From: Komagataeibacter xylinus
GTDB lineage: Bacteria > Pseudomonadota > Alphaproteobacteria > Acetobacterales > Acetobacteraceae
NCBI RefSeq assembly: GCF_031081985.1
Contig: NZ_JARWSK010000002.1
Span: forward strand, 62,001 to 126,000
Length of the DNA stretch: 64,000 bases
Direction: 5' to 3'
The notes under the pieces were generated by a model. It was not told where the DNA came from, searched no databases, and was given only the letters and a program-made list of their open reading frames with translations. The position numbers were made by a program, and so were the translations under genes. Below are positions 1-8,147 of the stretch, in pieces. Every line of letters begins with the position of its first letter. Positions within the stretch are counted from its first letter, which is position 1.

Positions 1-1176
1 GCGCGGGGCGCGCATTTTACGGCCGTCACCTACCACAACCCCGCCATGACGCTGATCGCGGCTGACGTGCGGCTTGGCGGGCTGACCGGCAATAACGTGC
101 AGGGCGAGAAGATCGGCAGCATCGTGCTGCGCGATGTCAAGATCATGACCCAGGCCAGCACCATCTCGCTTGACGAGGTGGACCTGCGCAACCTGGTGCT
201 GCCCAATACCGACCGCGCGAGTGCCGGTGCCAGCCGCCCGCTCGGCTTCGATTCCCTCGTGCTCGATGATGGCACGTTCACCAACATGCATCTCGCCATT
301 CCCTCCAGCCAGACCGACGTGACCGTGGCCCGCATGACCGTGGCGCAGTACGGGGTGGGGCGCACCTCGCATCTCGATCTCGACCGGCTGGCCACCCAGA
401 TCAACCTCACGCCCACCCGCCGGATCTCGGTTGATCACATCATGATCGACGGGCCGGATTTTGCCAGCGAGGTCGCAAGCCTGATCCAGTCGGGCCACCT
501 GATCCATGAAAGCCATCCGCATACGATGGACCTGAAAAAGGTGGAGATCGACAGCACCCACCCCATGCTGCAGATCGACCATGTCGCCACCTCCAGCTTC
601 TCCACCGCCACGGAGGACAAGATGGACACGACGCTGGGCAACCTCACGCTGTGGTCCACCGGCAATGATAACCAGACGATTCTCAATGCGTTTGGCTATG
701 ACCATTTCAACGGCAACATCCATATCAACAGCACCAGCGACCGCAGTGCGGGGCGCGTGCATCTTGAGCCGATGACCATCGAGTCGGCCGATATGGGCAA
801 CCTGACCGTGGTGGCCGAACTCGACCAGATCCCCTTTGATGACATGGCCATCATCCCCGAGACCGCGCGCATCGTCTCCGCCGCCATGACGTGGGAGGAC
901 CACTCCCTGGCCAGCCATGTGCTGGCGGGCCTGGCAAAGAGCCGCAATACCGACCCCGAAATCTACCGCCAGAACCTGCTTGCCGGGCTTGCCGCGTCCG
1001 ATGATGCCTCGCTGCGCGCCATGGGCCGGTTCCTGCAATCGCCACAGGACCACCCGCTACAGATCGCGCTGCGCCCGATGAAGCCGGTCAACCTGATGAT
1101 GCTGGGCGTTGCCCTGTCGATGGCGGGCGACCCCTCGGTCGCGGCCCCGCTGGGCCTGACCATTTCCACGCCCTGA
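1..1176 (+). CDS. Unidentified protein, 5' end cut by the window
   Basis: The reading frame is open from base 1, so the start lies outside the window; 391 residues are visible. An internal ATG at 46 is in frame but has no clear ribosome binding site. The visible protein is rich in beta-strand-like, polar segments with no membrane helix and no catalytic motif I recognise. Its C-terminal third is more helical and ends with a hydrophobic stretch. The stop overlaps the start of the next gene by one base (TGATG), so the two are probably translated together. It may be a periplasmic or envelope protein, but that rests only on composition. Confidence 0.75.
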   Translation, partial: ARGAHFTAVTYHNPAMTLIAADVRLGGLTGNNVQGEKIGSIVLRDVKIMTQASTISLDEVDLRNLVLPNTDRASAGASRPLGFDSLVLDDGTFTNMHLAIPSSQTDVTVARMTVAQYGVGRTSHLDLDRLATQINLTPTRRISVDHIMIDGPDFASEVASLIQSGHLIHESHPHTMDLKKVEIDSTHPMLQIDHVATSSFSTATEDKMDTTLGNLTLWSTGNDNQTILNAFGYDHFNGNIHINSTSDRSAGRVHLEPMTIESADMGNLTVVAELDQIPFDDMAIIPETARIVSAAMTWEDHSLASHVLAGLAKSRNTDPEIYRQNLLAGLAASDDASLRAMGRFLQSPQDHPLQIALRPMKPVNLMMLGVALSMAGDPSVAAPLGLTISTP

Positions 1177-2042
1177 TGCACCACTCCGGCCCCGTGCATG
1201 TCATCGGGGCCAATGGCCGCTCGGGGCTGGCGCTGTGCCGGGCGCTACGGGCGGCAGGCCGGGATATCGTGCCCATCGTGCGCGACGGGGCACGCTGGCA
1301 GGCAACGCGCCTGCCCATGCCCGCGCGACTGGCCGACCTTGCGCATGATCCCGCCCGCCTGCGCCATGCCCTGCGTGACGCCTCCACCATTGTCCTGACC
1401 GCCCATGCCCGCCACCTGCCCGCCGTGCTTGCGGCGGCACCCGCGCAGGCGCGAGTCGTGGCATTGGGCAGCACCCGCATCTTTACCCGCTGGCCCGATG
1501 CCCATGCGCGCGGCGTGCTGCACGGCGCGCAGGCGCTGGCCGGTTCGGGCCGCGATGGCGTGCTGCTGCACCCCACCATGATCTATGGCGCAACGGGCGA
1601 GAACAATGTGCAGCGCCTCGCCGCCCTGATGCGCCGCCTGCCGGTGCTGCCGCTACCCGGCGGCGGGCGCGCGCGGCTCCAGCCCATCTGGCAGGGTGAC
1701 GTGACCCGTGCGCTGCTTGCCGCCATCGGGCGCGACTGGCAGGGACCGCATAGCCTGATTATCGCGGGGGGGGATCAGGTCAGCTACCGGGATTTCACGC
1801 GCATGGTGGCCCGTGCCGCCGGGCTGCGGCCCCGCCCGGTGCTGCCGGTGCCGGCTGCCGTGCTGATGGCGCTCGCGCAGTTCAGGCTGCCGGGCCTGCC
1901 CGCCATTGCGCCCGCCGAGGTCCGGCGGCTCATGGAAGACAAGATTTTCGACATTGCCCCCATGCGCGCGCAACTCGGGCTGACGCCCCTGCCGCTGGCA
2001 GCGGGGCTTGCGCGCACGTTCGGAGCCGCAGCCATTTGCTGA
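1176..2042 (+). CDS. NAD(P)-binding epimerase/dehydratase-like protein
   Basis: A 288-residue protein opening with a Rossmann nucleotide-binding segment (VIGANGRSGLALCRAL, near residues 8-23) typical of extended or atypical short-chain dehydrogenases. A YG pair in HPTMIYGATG near residue 135 fits the catalytic region of NAD-dependent epimerases and the complex-I NDUFA9-like subgroup. Substrate cannot be told from sequence. It starts on the ATG overlapping the stop of the preceding gene and ends 65 bp before the left attachment site of the mobile element. Confidence 0.8.
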   Translation: MHHSGPVHVIGANGRSGLALCRALRAAGRDIVPIVRDGARWQATRLPMPARLADLAHDPARLRHALRDASTIVLTAHARHLPAVLAAAPAQARVVALGSTRIFTRWPDAHARGVLHGAQALAGSGRDGVLLHPTMIYGATGENNVQRLAALMRRLPVLPLPGGGRARLQPIWQGDVTRALLAAIGRDWQGPHSLIIAGGDQVSYRDFTRMVARAAGLRPRPVLPVPAAVLMALAQFRLPGLPAIAPAEVRRLMEDKIFDIAPMRAQLGLTPLPLAAGLARTFGAAAIC

Positions 2043-2044
2043 AA

Positions 2045-2100
2045 CGCGACAGAAGGCAAAGCCTTCTGGGAAAAGCTTCAGCAAAACAGTTCTGATTTTC
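2045..2100. repeat. Degenerate copy of the double-hairpin repeat
   Basis: Contains a 7-bp hairpin (AGAAGGC, AAA, GCCTTCT at 2051-2067) followed by GGGAAAAGCTTCAGCAAAAC, which matches the GAAGCTTTTT...CCAAAAAC half of the repeat seen intact at 18082 and 23764. It directly follows the stop at 2042 and precedes the attachment repeat at 2108. The gene to the right of the attachment site was brought in by the element, so this is probably the old terminator region downstream of the chromosomal gene. Confidence 0.45.
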
Positions 2101-2107
2101 AGGGAAT

Positions 2108-2133
2108 TACGGGTTGGGGCGAACGACGGGGCT
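2108..2133. other. attL: distal copy of tRNA-His 3' end
   Basis: Twenty-six bases identical to 9851-9876. It holds the CCA-encoding end, the acceptor strand and the first part of the T arm of tRNA-His, then diverges. The rest of the tRNA is absent here, so this is the duplicated attachment core, not a gene. Confidence 0.92.
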
Positions 2134-2378
2134 TCGCACCATTTAACCATAAACCGTTATATATCAATAACTTAATATCAAAAACTATGACGTTTTGGCC
2201 TGTAGCGCTACGTCAATGACGCTCCACCCAGACACATACGCTGATGCCATATGCAAGCGGCCATAGGCAAGAGACGAGACAAAAAGGGGCAGCACCATGA
2301 GAAAAGCAGCGCGGTGTTGCCTTCCATATGATGCTGCCCAAAGAAGCTCGTATTTTAGCTTCTGACGTGCCTGTCTTG

Positions 2379-2990
2379 TCAGGCCGGTGTTAGTGACTCA
2401 GGGAAGGCAAAAGTAGCCTGTGCAGCATCCTGAGCGGCTGTAGTCGACTGACAACGCTGTATGAGCTTGCGGATACTGGCACGCCTCCGGCCTGTGTCTT
2501 GAGCTATTTGCCTGATTGGCGTTCCCTCGCCATATCGCCGGATAATTTCAGACGCTTCCACAGGTGTAATGCGCGGATTGGCTTTGCCTGCAACGCCTCT
2601 GCACTTCGCAGCCATATCAGCTACATTTTCGCGCTGTGTTCCGACTCGAAGATTGCTAAGGCTGACGTTGAGCGGGTTATCATCTATGTGCATAATAACC
2701 TTCTCGGCAATCGGCCATCCAGCAAGTTCGGCTTGGGCACGGTGCACAGGGACTAACGCCCCCTGATGCCAAATGTGCGGGTAGCCGTCACTGTCGCACG
2801 ACCCTGTCCAAAGTCCGGTATCAGGATCGGTATAATAGGCAAGGGCATCCTCCAAGCTCAGTCCGCGCGGTCGCTGTTTCCTTTTCTGCTTTGTTTCTGA
2901 TGATGATTTGGTTTTATCGTTGCTGAGTTTATCAGCCGGGTAAGAGGTAAAGCTGTCTCTGTTCAATGACTTTCGAATGGTTGGCACCAC
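2379..2990 (-). CDS. HNH endonuclease with C-terminal helix-turn-helix
   Basis: A 203-residue protein. Residues 80-125 carry an HNH pattern (H83, then HIDDNPLNVSLSNL from H101 with N108 and N113) like the HNH homing endonucleases of phages and mobile elements. Residues 141-178 look like a resolvase-type helix-turn-helix that would bind DNA. The N-terminal 40 residues are basic and of low complexity. The start is a GTG at 2990 without a clear ribosome binding site. It is the outermost gene at the left end of the element and may cut target DNA for homing or for competition between elements. Confidence 0.75.
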   Translation of the reverse strand: MVPTIRKSLNRDSFTSYPADKLSNDKTKSSSETKQKRKQRPRGLSLEDALAYYTDPDTGLWTGSCDSDGYPHIWHQGALVPVHRAQAELAGWPIAEKVIMHIDDNPLNVSLSNLRVGTQRENVADMAAKCRGVAGKANPRITPVEASEIIRRYGEGTPIRQIAQDTGRRRASIRKLIQRCQSTTAAQDAAQATFAFPESLTPA

Positions 2991-3143
2991 AGAAAGGCAT
3001 TGGCAGAAGCCCGCTCCATGAGAGCAGACTGTCAGCCCTTAACAACGGTATCGTGGTATCCTTCTTTTGTGGTGTGATTTTCGTGGATTTAGGCGTGTCA
3101 ATGTTCTGCACCTTACGTTCTGAGCGGTGACACAGTTACGCTC

Positions 3144-3180
3144 ATGTCAGACAGGCTCACCCATGCGGGTCTGTCTCACA
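3144..3180. other. Imperfect hairpin in the element's left intergenic region
   Basis: Arms AGACAGG...CACCC and GGGTCTGTCT around an ATG centre. There is no T-run on either side, so it is not a clear intrinsic terminator. It lies upstream of the HNH gene start and could be a binding or folding site. Confidence 0.3.
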
Positions 3181-3260
3181 CAAGCCTAACCTGTGAGCGG
3201 AAGCGGTCAGGATTACCCGTGCCGCTCCCTTTTTTTGGATTGTTTCGCTACCCGGGCGGC

Positions 3261-3479
3261 CTATTTCAGCGCGTTACCTACGTTTTCGGCCACATCAAGC
3301 AGGGCATTGCCCAGCGTCTCAACCATTGAAGCTACGTAGGCAGCTTCTGCTGGTGTCCACGAGACAGAGGTTTGTGGATGCTTAGGCAGCGTAGTGCCCA
3401 ACGCCTCCGCCAATTCAGCGCAGCGGAGAATATCTTCCCGGTGGTCAATGCCGGAAAGGTGGATGGGGAAAAGGGTCAT
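3261..3479 (-). CDS. Small hypothetical protein
   Basis: A 72-residue frame with a plausible amphipathic, alanine/leucine-rich composition and no known motif. It begins with an ATG at 3479. It sits alone between the HNH gene and a long gene-free stretch. It is the only frame in 2991-4326 that looks protein-like, but its short length means it could be chance. Confidence 0.35.
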   Translation of the reverse strand: MTLFPIHLSGIDHREDILRCAELAEALGTTLPKHPQTSVSWTPAEAAYVASMVETLGNALLDVAENVGNALK

Positions 3480-4326
3480 GTCTTGATCCTTGGGTGGCTG
3501 GGTGCGGCACTATCCGCCTTCTGGTCCTCTGTGAGTGCTGGTCGTGTGAGCTGGTGGCCACCTTGATCCGCCAAGAGCCGATGACCGCCGTGAATCGATA
3601 TGCCGGAACAATGGATATTCTGGTATCCACAATTCAGAAGAACTCACAATCAGTAATTATTCTGGTCATAATTGATTTATTGTTGTATATAATGCCTATA
3701 ACGTCATGAAATCACAAAAGCACAACGTCACTAATACAATATACTATCGCATTTTATACGAAGGCACTAAGGCAGCGTTCTTCTATCGCCCATCGAAAGT
3801 GAGGCGTGCTCAGGTGTTGCACGTTGCAAGGTAGAGCGTTAATGCGACCCCATTTATCGACCACGCAGAATTAAAGCCTATTTATCATTTGTATGGTCGA
3901 TAACAGATCGACTTTATTCGGCCTGTCCTTTTCGGGGCGCTTCCCTATTAGGGCGACCATTTCGCCATATCCTCCGTAACCCCTTGAGATAATTATAGAA
4001 ATCACAGTTATACACAGGCACACATTACAGGCCCGTTAGGTAGCCAGAGAAGGGACCCGAGCCGTGCTCAGCCGTTTCCGCCGGGGAAGTTCTCTCACCG
4101 TTTCGCTGAACAACAACAACGGCTTTACTCCCTCTCGTTGGAAGTGCGACCGGTCACATTTCTGGCCGTCTAGTGGACCGTTTTGGAGTCCCGAAGAGGT
4201 CCAGACGCATCCGCATTCCTCAGTCATGCGTTTTCCGAATCGCCGTGATTCCAGATTGTTCGTGGTCTATCCGTGCGTTCTGCCTGTATCAAATCAGACA
4301 ACGAATGACGACAGGAATGTAACGCC
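3480..4326. other. Long non-coding stretch inside the mobile element
   Basis: I find no convincing gene in this 847-bp stretch. It includes an AT-rich part (about 3590-3760) and a perfect 10-bp inverted repeat, TTATCGACCA at 3854-3863 and TGGTCGATAA at 3894-3903. A further GATCGAC lies just after it. It precedes the rightward serine recombinase and polymerase-like genes, so it is the best candidate for the element's promoter, operator or replication-origin region. Confidence 0.4.
3854..3903. promoter_or_regulatory. 10-bp inverted repeat, possible operator or origin site
   Basis: TTATCGACCA and TGGTCGATAA are exact reverse complements, separated by 30 bases of AT-rich sequence. Too far apart for a typical terminator; spacing is compatible with paired protein-binding sites. 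Function is inferred only from symmetry and location upstream of the rightward gene block. Confidence 0.35.
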
Positions 4327-5016
4327 ATGCAGAAAGCAATCGCATACGTCCGGGTAAGCACGGCCAAGCAGGGCAAGAGCGGCCTCGGCATGGATGCGCA
4401 GCTTGCGGCCATACAGCATTTTGCACAGGCAGAGGGCTTCAGCGTGGTGGAAGTGTTCACGGAGATAGAGACCGGCAAGGGCAGCGACGCGCTGACAAAG
4501 CGGCCTCAACTCCGCAATGCGCTGGATAAGGCCAAGGTCATGCAATGCCCGGTGATCGTGGCAAAGTTGGACCGCCTCAGTCGTGACGTGGCGTTTATCG
4601 CTGGCCTGATGGTTGAGCGTGTCCCGTTTATCGTGGCCGAGCTTGGCAAGGATGCCGATCCGTTCATGCTCCACATCTGGGCAGCCATGGCGGAGAAGGA
4701 ACGCCGTATGATCTCCGAACGGACAAAGGCGGCCCTAGCCGCTGCAAAGGCCCGTGGCGTCGTTCTAGGTGGAAAGCGTGGCGGTCCTGCACCGGACCAT
4801 GCGAAGGGCACAGCGGCCATTCAGGCGAAGGCAGCAGCGTTCAAGAGCCACGTAGGGCCGATCATAGCCGACCTGCATGCCAAAGGGCTTTCCCTGCGGG
4901 CCATTGCTGCCGAGCTTATGAGCATGGGCATCAAGACCAGCCGTGGCCGTGAAACATGGACCGCAGCGGCGGTAAAGCGGTGTCTTGCTCCCGATCAGAG
5001 TGCAGTCCTCACATAA
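4327..5016 (+). CDS. Serine recombinase, resolvase/invertase family
   Basis: A 229-residue protein. The N-terminal catalytic domain begins [12 protein letters not shown], with Ser11 as the expected nucleophile, and contains the conserved DRLSRD motif near residues 80-86. The long E-helix ([19 protein letters not shown]) follows, then a basic segment and a helix-turn-helix near the C terminus ([20 protein letters not shown]). Size fits the small resolvase/invertase group, not large serine integrases. A ribosome binding site (AGGAA) precedes the ATG. In this element it may resolve multimers, invert DNA or regulate excision beside the tyrosine integrase. Confidence 0.88.
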   Translation: MQKAIAYVRVSTAKQGKSGLGMDAQLAAIQHFAQAEGFSVVEVFTEIETGKGSDALTKRPQLRNALDKAKVMQCPVIVAKLDRLSRDVAFIAGLMVERVPFIVAELGKDADPFMLHIWAAMAEKERRMISERTKAALAAAKARGVVLGGKRGGPAPDHAKGTAAIQAKAAAFKSHVGPIIADLHAKGLSLRAIAAELMSMGIKTSRGRETWTAAAVKRCLAPDQSAVLT

Positions 5017-5309
5017 GCCTCGTCATTATTCCATGCTTATTATGAATAAGTATATCAACATCAATCGGTATTTTATTGGGTATGTGTATATAGCGGCATG
5101 GAAATAAGATTGAGCAGGTAAATCCATACCACCATCACCTTCCATTCAGAATGCAGCCCTGATCCGTTGCTTGATGGTGGATCATCTTCACCTACACACC
5201 CAGCACCTACGGTATGGATGTATGATGTGGGCTGGATGATGATAGTGATGATTATCCATTTTTCCCCTTTCCTTCTCCTATCTTCTAGAGGATACCCTTA
5301 GGAGGATAA
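5017..5309. other. AT-rich spacer before the polymerase-like gene
   Basis: No gene seen. A small AT-rich hairpin, CTTATT-ATG-AATAAG (5036-5050), follows the recombinase stop. Several GATG-type short repeats lie at 5170-5250. The stretch ends with AGGAGG at 5300-5305, four bases ahead of the GTG start of the next gene. Confidence 0.4.
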
Positions 5310-6719
5310 GTGGAAAGGTTTCGGACCATAATGAATGCGCCACAGGACACATTCCAGAAGCGACCACCATCACATCATCACGACACTGAAGAATTACAGG
5401 AAGCTCGCACGCTATCCCTTGGTCGCCGTCCGCACGGAGAAGCGGCGGAAAAGCTCGTAGCCGAAGTAGCTGATGCCCTCCGTCCACTGGTTGCACGGGC
5501 GGGAAAGCCCATCACAACAGCGCCTAAAAGAGACCGTGACAAGGGCCAGGAGCGCCGCATACAGGAAACCGGCATCATTCTTGCGGGGCTGATGCGCAGC
5601 GGCTTTCGTGGAGATTGGCAAGCTGTCCACGAAGGCTCTGCCCGCTGGTTTTGGGGGAAAGACCGCAACTTACCGATCGGCCATAATGCCTTCTGGAAGA
5701 AAGCCTGCGCCATGATAGAGCTTGGCTTCTTGGACTATGTTCCGGGTAAAGGCTGGAAGAACGATTGGGGGGACTGGCAGGGCGAGGAGGCCCGCATAAG
5801 GCCCTCAGCGGCCCTCTTGCAGCTTGCGGAGTCGTGCGGGTGCACTCGGACCACAGCGGTTGCAGACTGGCCGCTCCGGCATCCTGCGCCCGTCTTATCG
5901 GACTGCCAGCCTGTTAGCATCAAGCCGTTTCCCGGTGCAGCGCTGCCACAGGACACGGTGCCTCAATCGCTTACGGATTTCATGGCGCGTCTATCCTCCG
6001 CTATGGCCCTTCATCGCATTACAGGATGCGCCGCTCCGGTATTCCAGATGAGCTTTACCGGCTCGCTAGACTTCGGAGGGCGCATCTATGCCAAGGGCGC
6101 GGATAACTACCAGAACAGCCTACTTAAGGCGGACAGGCAATTCATCACGATAGACGATGAACCTGTGGCCGAAGTCGATATATCTGCCTCTTTCCTGTCC
6201 ATTGCTCTGATCTTGTCGGGCGGGACAATGCCGCCGGAGGGTGACTTATATGACCTTCCTTGGGTAGCACCATCACACCGTGCCGCTGTTAAACAATGGT
6301 TTGTCGGGGCATTCGGGATTGGCAAGCCGTGCGCTCGCTGGCCCAAGAGCACACCTGTTGATATTCGGGATAGCATCGCCGCATCAGCTATCTGCAAGGC
6401 TGCGACAAGGCGATATTCTTTTCTGTCCGACCTGAGCAGGCTTGTGCCAGCCGAGACAATGGCAACCGTCCCGGTTGACTACCGCTCGAAAGCCGTAGGA
6501 CAGTTCCTAACTTGCGTGGAAGCCCAGATTATGCGCAGGGCTATGGACTACATTATGGCTCAAGGCAGCGTTGCGCTGCCCATGCATGACGCTTTGATCG
6601 TGCCCCGCTCATGGGCTGACAAGACACGTGAGGCAATCGTGCGGGCCAGCAAGGATCGGCTGGGGCAGCCCCTTCGGGTCACAATATCGGATGCCAGCGG
6701 GCCAAATCCGCCGAAGTGA
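5310..6719 (+). CDS. Polymerase-like protein with T7-RNAP/family-A motifs
   Basis: A 469-residue protein of no named family that I can give. Four motifs appear in the order found in single-subunit (T7-like) RNA polymerases: DFGGRIY at 254-260 (compare DxRGRxY), motif A-like VDISASF with Asp290, motif B-like K328QWFVGAFG, and motif C-like MHDAL with His426-Asp427. The residues that would bind catalytic metals are therefore Asp290 and Asp427. The N-terminal half (1-240) has no recognised domain. The GTG start at 5310 has a strong AGGAGG; ATG at 5331 is an alternative. It overlaps the Bro-N gene by four bases. It may replicate, prime or transcribe the element. The polymerase fold is inferred from motifs, not proven. 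Confidence 0.7.
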   Translation: MERFRTIMNAPQDTFQKRPPSHHHDTEELQEARTLSLGRRPHGEAAEKLVAEVADALRPLVARAGKPITTAPKRDRDKGQERRIQETGIILAGLMRSGFRGDWQAVHEGSARWFWGKDRNLPIGHNAFWKKACAMIELGFLDYVPGKGWKNDWGDWQGEEARIRPSAALLQLAESCGCTRTTAVADWPLRHPAPVLSDCQPVSIKPFPGAALPQDTVPQSLTDFMARLSSAMALHRITGCAAPVFQMSFTGSLDFGGRIYAKGADNYQNSLLKADRQFITIDDEPVAEVDISASFLSIALILSGGTMPPEGDLYDLPWVAPSHRAAVKQWFVGAFGIGKPCARWPKSTPVDIRDSIAASAICKAATRRYSFLSDLSRLVPAETMATVPVDYRSKAVGQFLTCVEAQIMRRAMDYIMAQGSVALPMHDALIVPRSWADKTREAIVRASKDRLGQPLRVTISDASGPNPPK

Positions 6720-7228
6720 CCATTGAGACCTTCACGAAGCTAGATGGCACCTTGTGTAAGGTCCGTGTGGTGGAAAGGGAGGGTAAGCCATGGTTTGCCG
6801 CTGCGGATGTTTGCACAGCTCTTGGCCTGAAGAACCCGACCGTTACGCTCCGCCACGTCGCACCTAACGACAAGGCTAAATCCGTCTTAGGGGAACGTGT
6901 AGGGAACATTGTCTCCGAAGCGGGTCTTTATCGCATCGTCCTGCGCTGTGACAAACCCGATGCACGCCCCTTTCAGGATTGGGTGACGCACACAGTGCTG
7001 CCCACGCTCCGTAAGGAAGGTGCTTATGTCCGTGATGAAGAGAAGATTGCGGATGTTAAGGACGTGCAGGACCTTGATGCCCTTAACGATATGCTTGTGA
7101 ACCTGATGAAGCGCAAGACGGAGCTGCTAGAGGCCCGCTTGGCTGAGAAGGAAGCTGTCATTCAGCAGCAGGCCCCGAAGGTTTCCCCTTATGAAGATGT
7201 ATGGCAGTTAAAACTGATTGATATTTAG
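6716..7228 (+). CDS. Bro-N domain antirepressor-like protein
   Basis: A 170-residue protein. Residues 1-105 match the Bro-N fold of phage antirepressors: KPWFAAADVCTALGLKNP, then RHVAPNDKAK, a GLYRIVLRC segment and FQDWVTHTVLPTLRKEGAYV. The rest is helical, possibly a coiled coil, with no second known domain. It starts at a GTG whose last two bases are part of the upstream TGA stop (GTGA overlap), so it is probably translationally coupled to the polymerase-like gene. Such proteins usually bind DNA or a repressor to switch element gene expression. Confidence 0.82.
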   Translation: MTIETFTKLDGTLCKVRVVEREGKPWFAAADVCTALGLKNPTVTLRHVAPNDKAKSVLGERVGNIVSEAGLYRIVLRCDKPDARPFQDWVTHTVLPTLRKEGAYVRDEEKIADVKDVQDLDALNDMLVNLMKRKTELLEARLAEKEAVIQQQAPKVSPYEDVWQLKLIDI

Positions 7229-7243
7229 GTAGGACACTCGTCA

Positions 7244-8125
7244 ATGTCAGCCAACCAGTCGAGCCGAGGTAAAATTAGTCGCCAGTTTAGCGGCACAACA
7301 GGCACGCCTGTAGATAGATTTGTGGCAGGCAACCAACCTCATGATGAATGGATTTATCTTTCTGCACGATTTCCTACAGGTATAAGGCGCGGCACCATCG
7401 CGCAACAATCCAATGAGACACAACAATTTGTGGCCGATTGGTGGTTTCTAAGCAATTATGAGCCCTTCAGTTTTTCCAAAGGCGGCCCTTACTTCGGTTT
7501 TGATGAGGATGCGCCTAGGTTAAATGAAGGAATATACCATCCATTCTTCCTCATCTCTGAAACAATACTAAAATCTGAGTTTGGAGATATTTTGGAGGAG
7601 GATGTTCTTCAGAAACTGGTCAAAAGACATCCCGGCAGATGGATGCCCATATTAGAACCTCGTGTATCTTTTCAGGATACCCCTCGGACCAAAGAAGCAA
7701 TCCGACAAGACCTTGCCAGACGTCTTGAGGTCTTAGAGCGACAAATCCAAAGCATGCCGACGCAGCCCGAATCTGTTGACCGGCACGGGATAGGCGGAAA
7801 TCACCCACCCAGCGACATTGATACGCCGTTGCCTCAGTTGCTTCTAAAAGCCGATAAAGCTGAAGCCTTGGCGCTTATATCAGAATGTCGGTCTAGCATT
7901 TCAGACGGTGCCCCAGCACAAGACGTCAGCAAGGTTTGGGAAAAACTCAAACCATACTTGGCGCAACTTGGGTCATTCGCTAAGTGGCTTCTAGGAAAAG
8001 TCGTGGATGGCGCAGCCAAACAAGTGGGCTCCAATTTTATCCAACTTCTTCCTAAGCTCGTCCAAATGCATAACAATGGTGCGACCATTTCCAAACTTAT
8101 AGCGGTTCTGTTAGGATTCGATTAA
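7244..8125 (+). CDS. Hypothetical protein, accessory gene of the element
   Basis: A 293-residue protein I do not recognise. The N-terminal 150 residues are aromatic-rich and globular. A helical segment (about 145-165) follows, then IGGNHPPSDID (near 182-192), a short motif often seen in alphaproteobacterial phage and plasmid proteins. The C-terminal third is helical and ends in a hydrophobic stretch (SKLIAVLLGF). Base composition is clearly more AT-rich than the chromosome. It lies 15 bp after the Bro-N gene on the same strand. Its position beside the integrase is where cargo genes of such elements are often found. Confidence 0.75.
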   Translation: MSANQSSRGKISRQFSGTTGTPVDRFVAGNQPHDEWIYLSARFPTGIRRGTIAQQSNETQQFVADWWFLSNYEPFSFSKGGPYFGFDEDAPRLNEGIYHPFFLISETILKSEFGDILEEDVLQKLVKRHPGRWMPILEPRVSFQDTPRTKEAIRQDLARRLEVLERQIQSMPTQPESVDRHGIGGNHPPSDIDTPLPQLLLKADKAEALALISECRSSISDGAPAQDVSKVWEKLKPYLAQLGSFAKWLLGKVVDGAAKQVGSNFIQLLPKLVQMHNNGATISKLIAVLLGFD

Positions 8126-8147
8126 TTACGTATGCGTTGCTGGCCCT

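Noticed and set aside
2499-2756. Plus-strand frame opposite the HNH gene
   Set aside because: The minus-strand frame has a clear HNH motif and helix-turn-helix; the plus frame has no features.
4064-4357. Plus-strand frame before the serine recombinase
   Set aside because: Overlaps the recombinase start in another frame, lacks a ribosome binding site and has random-looking composition.
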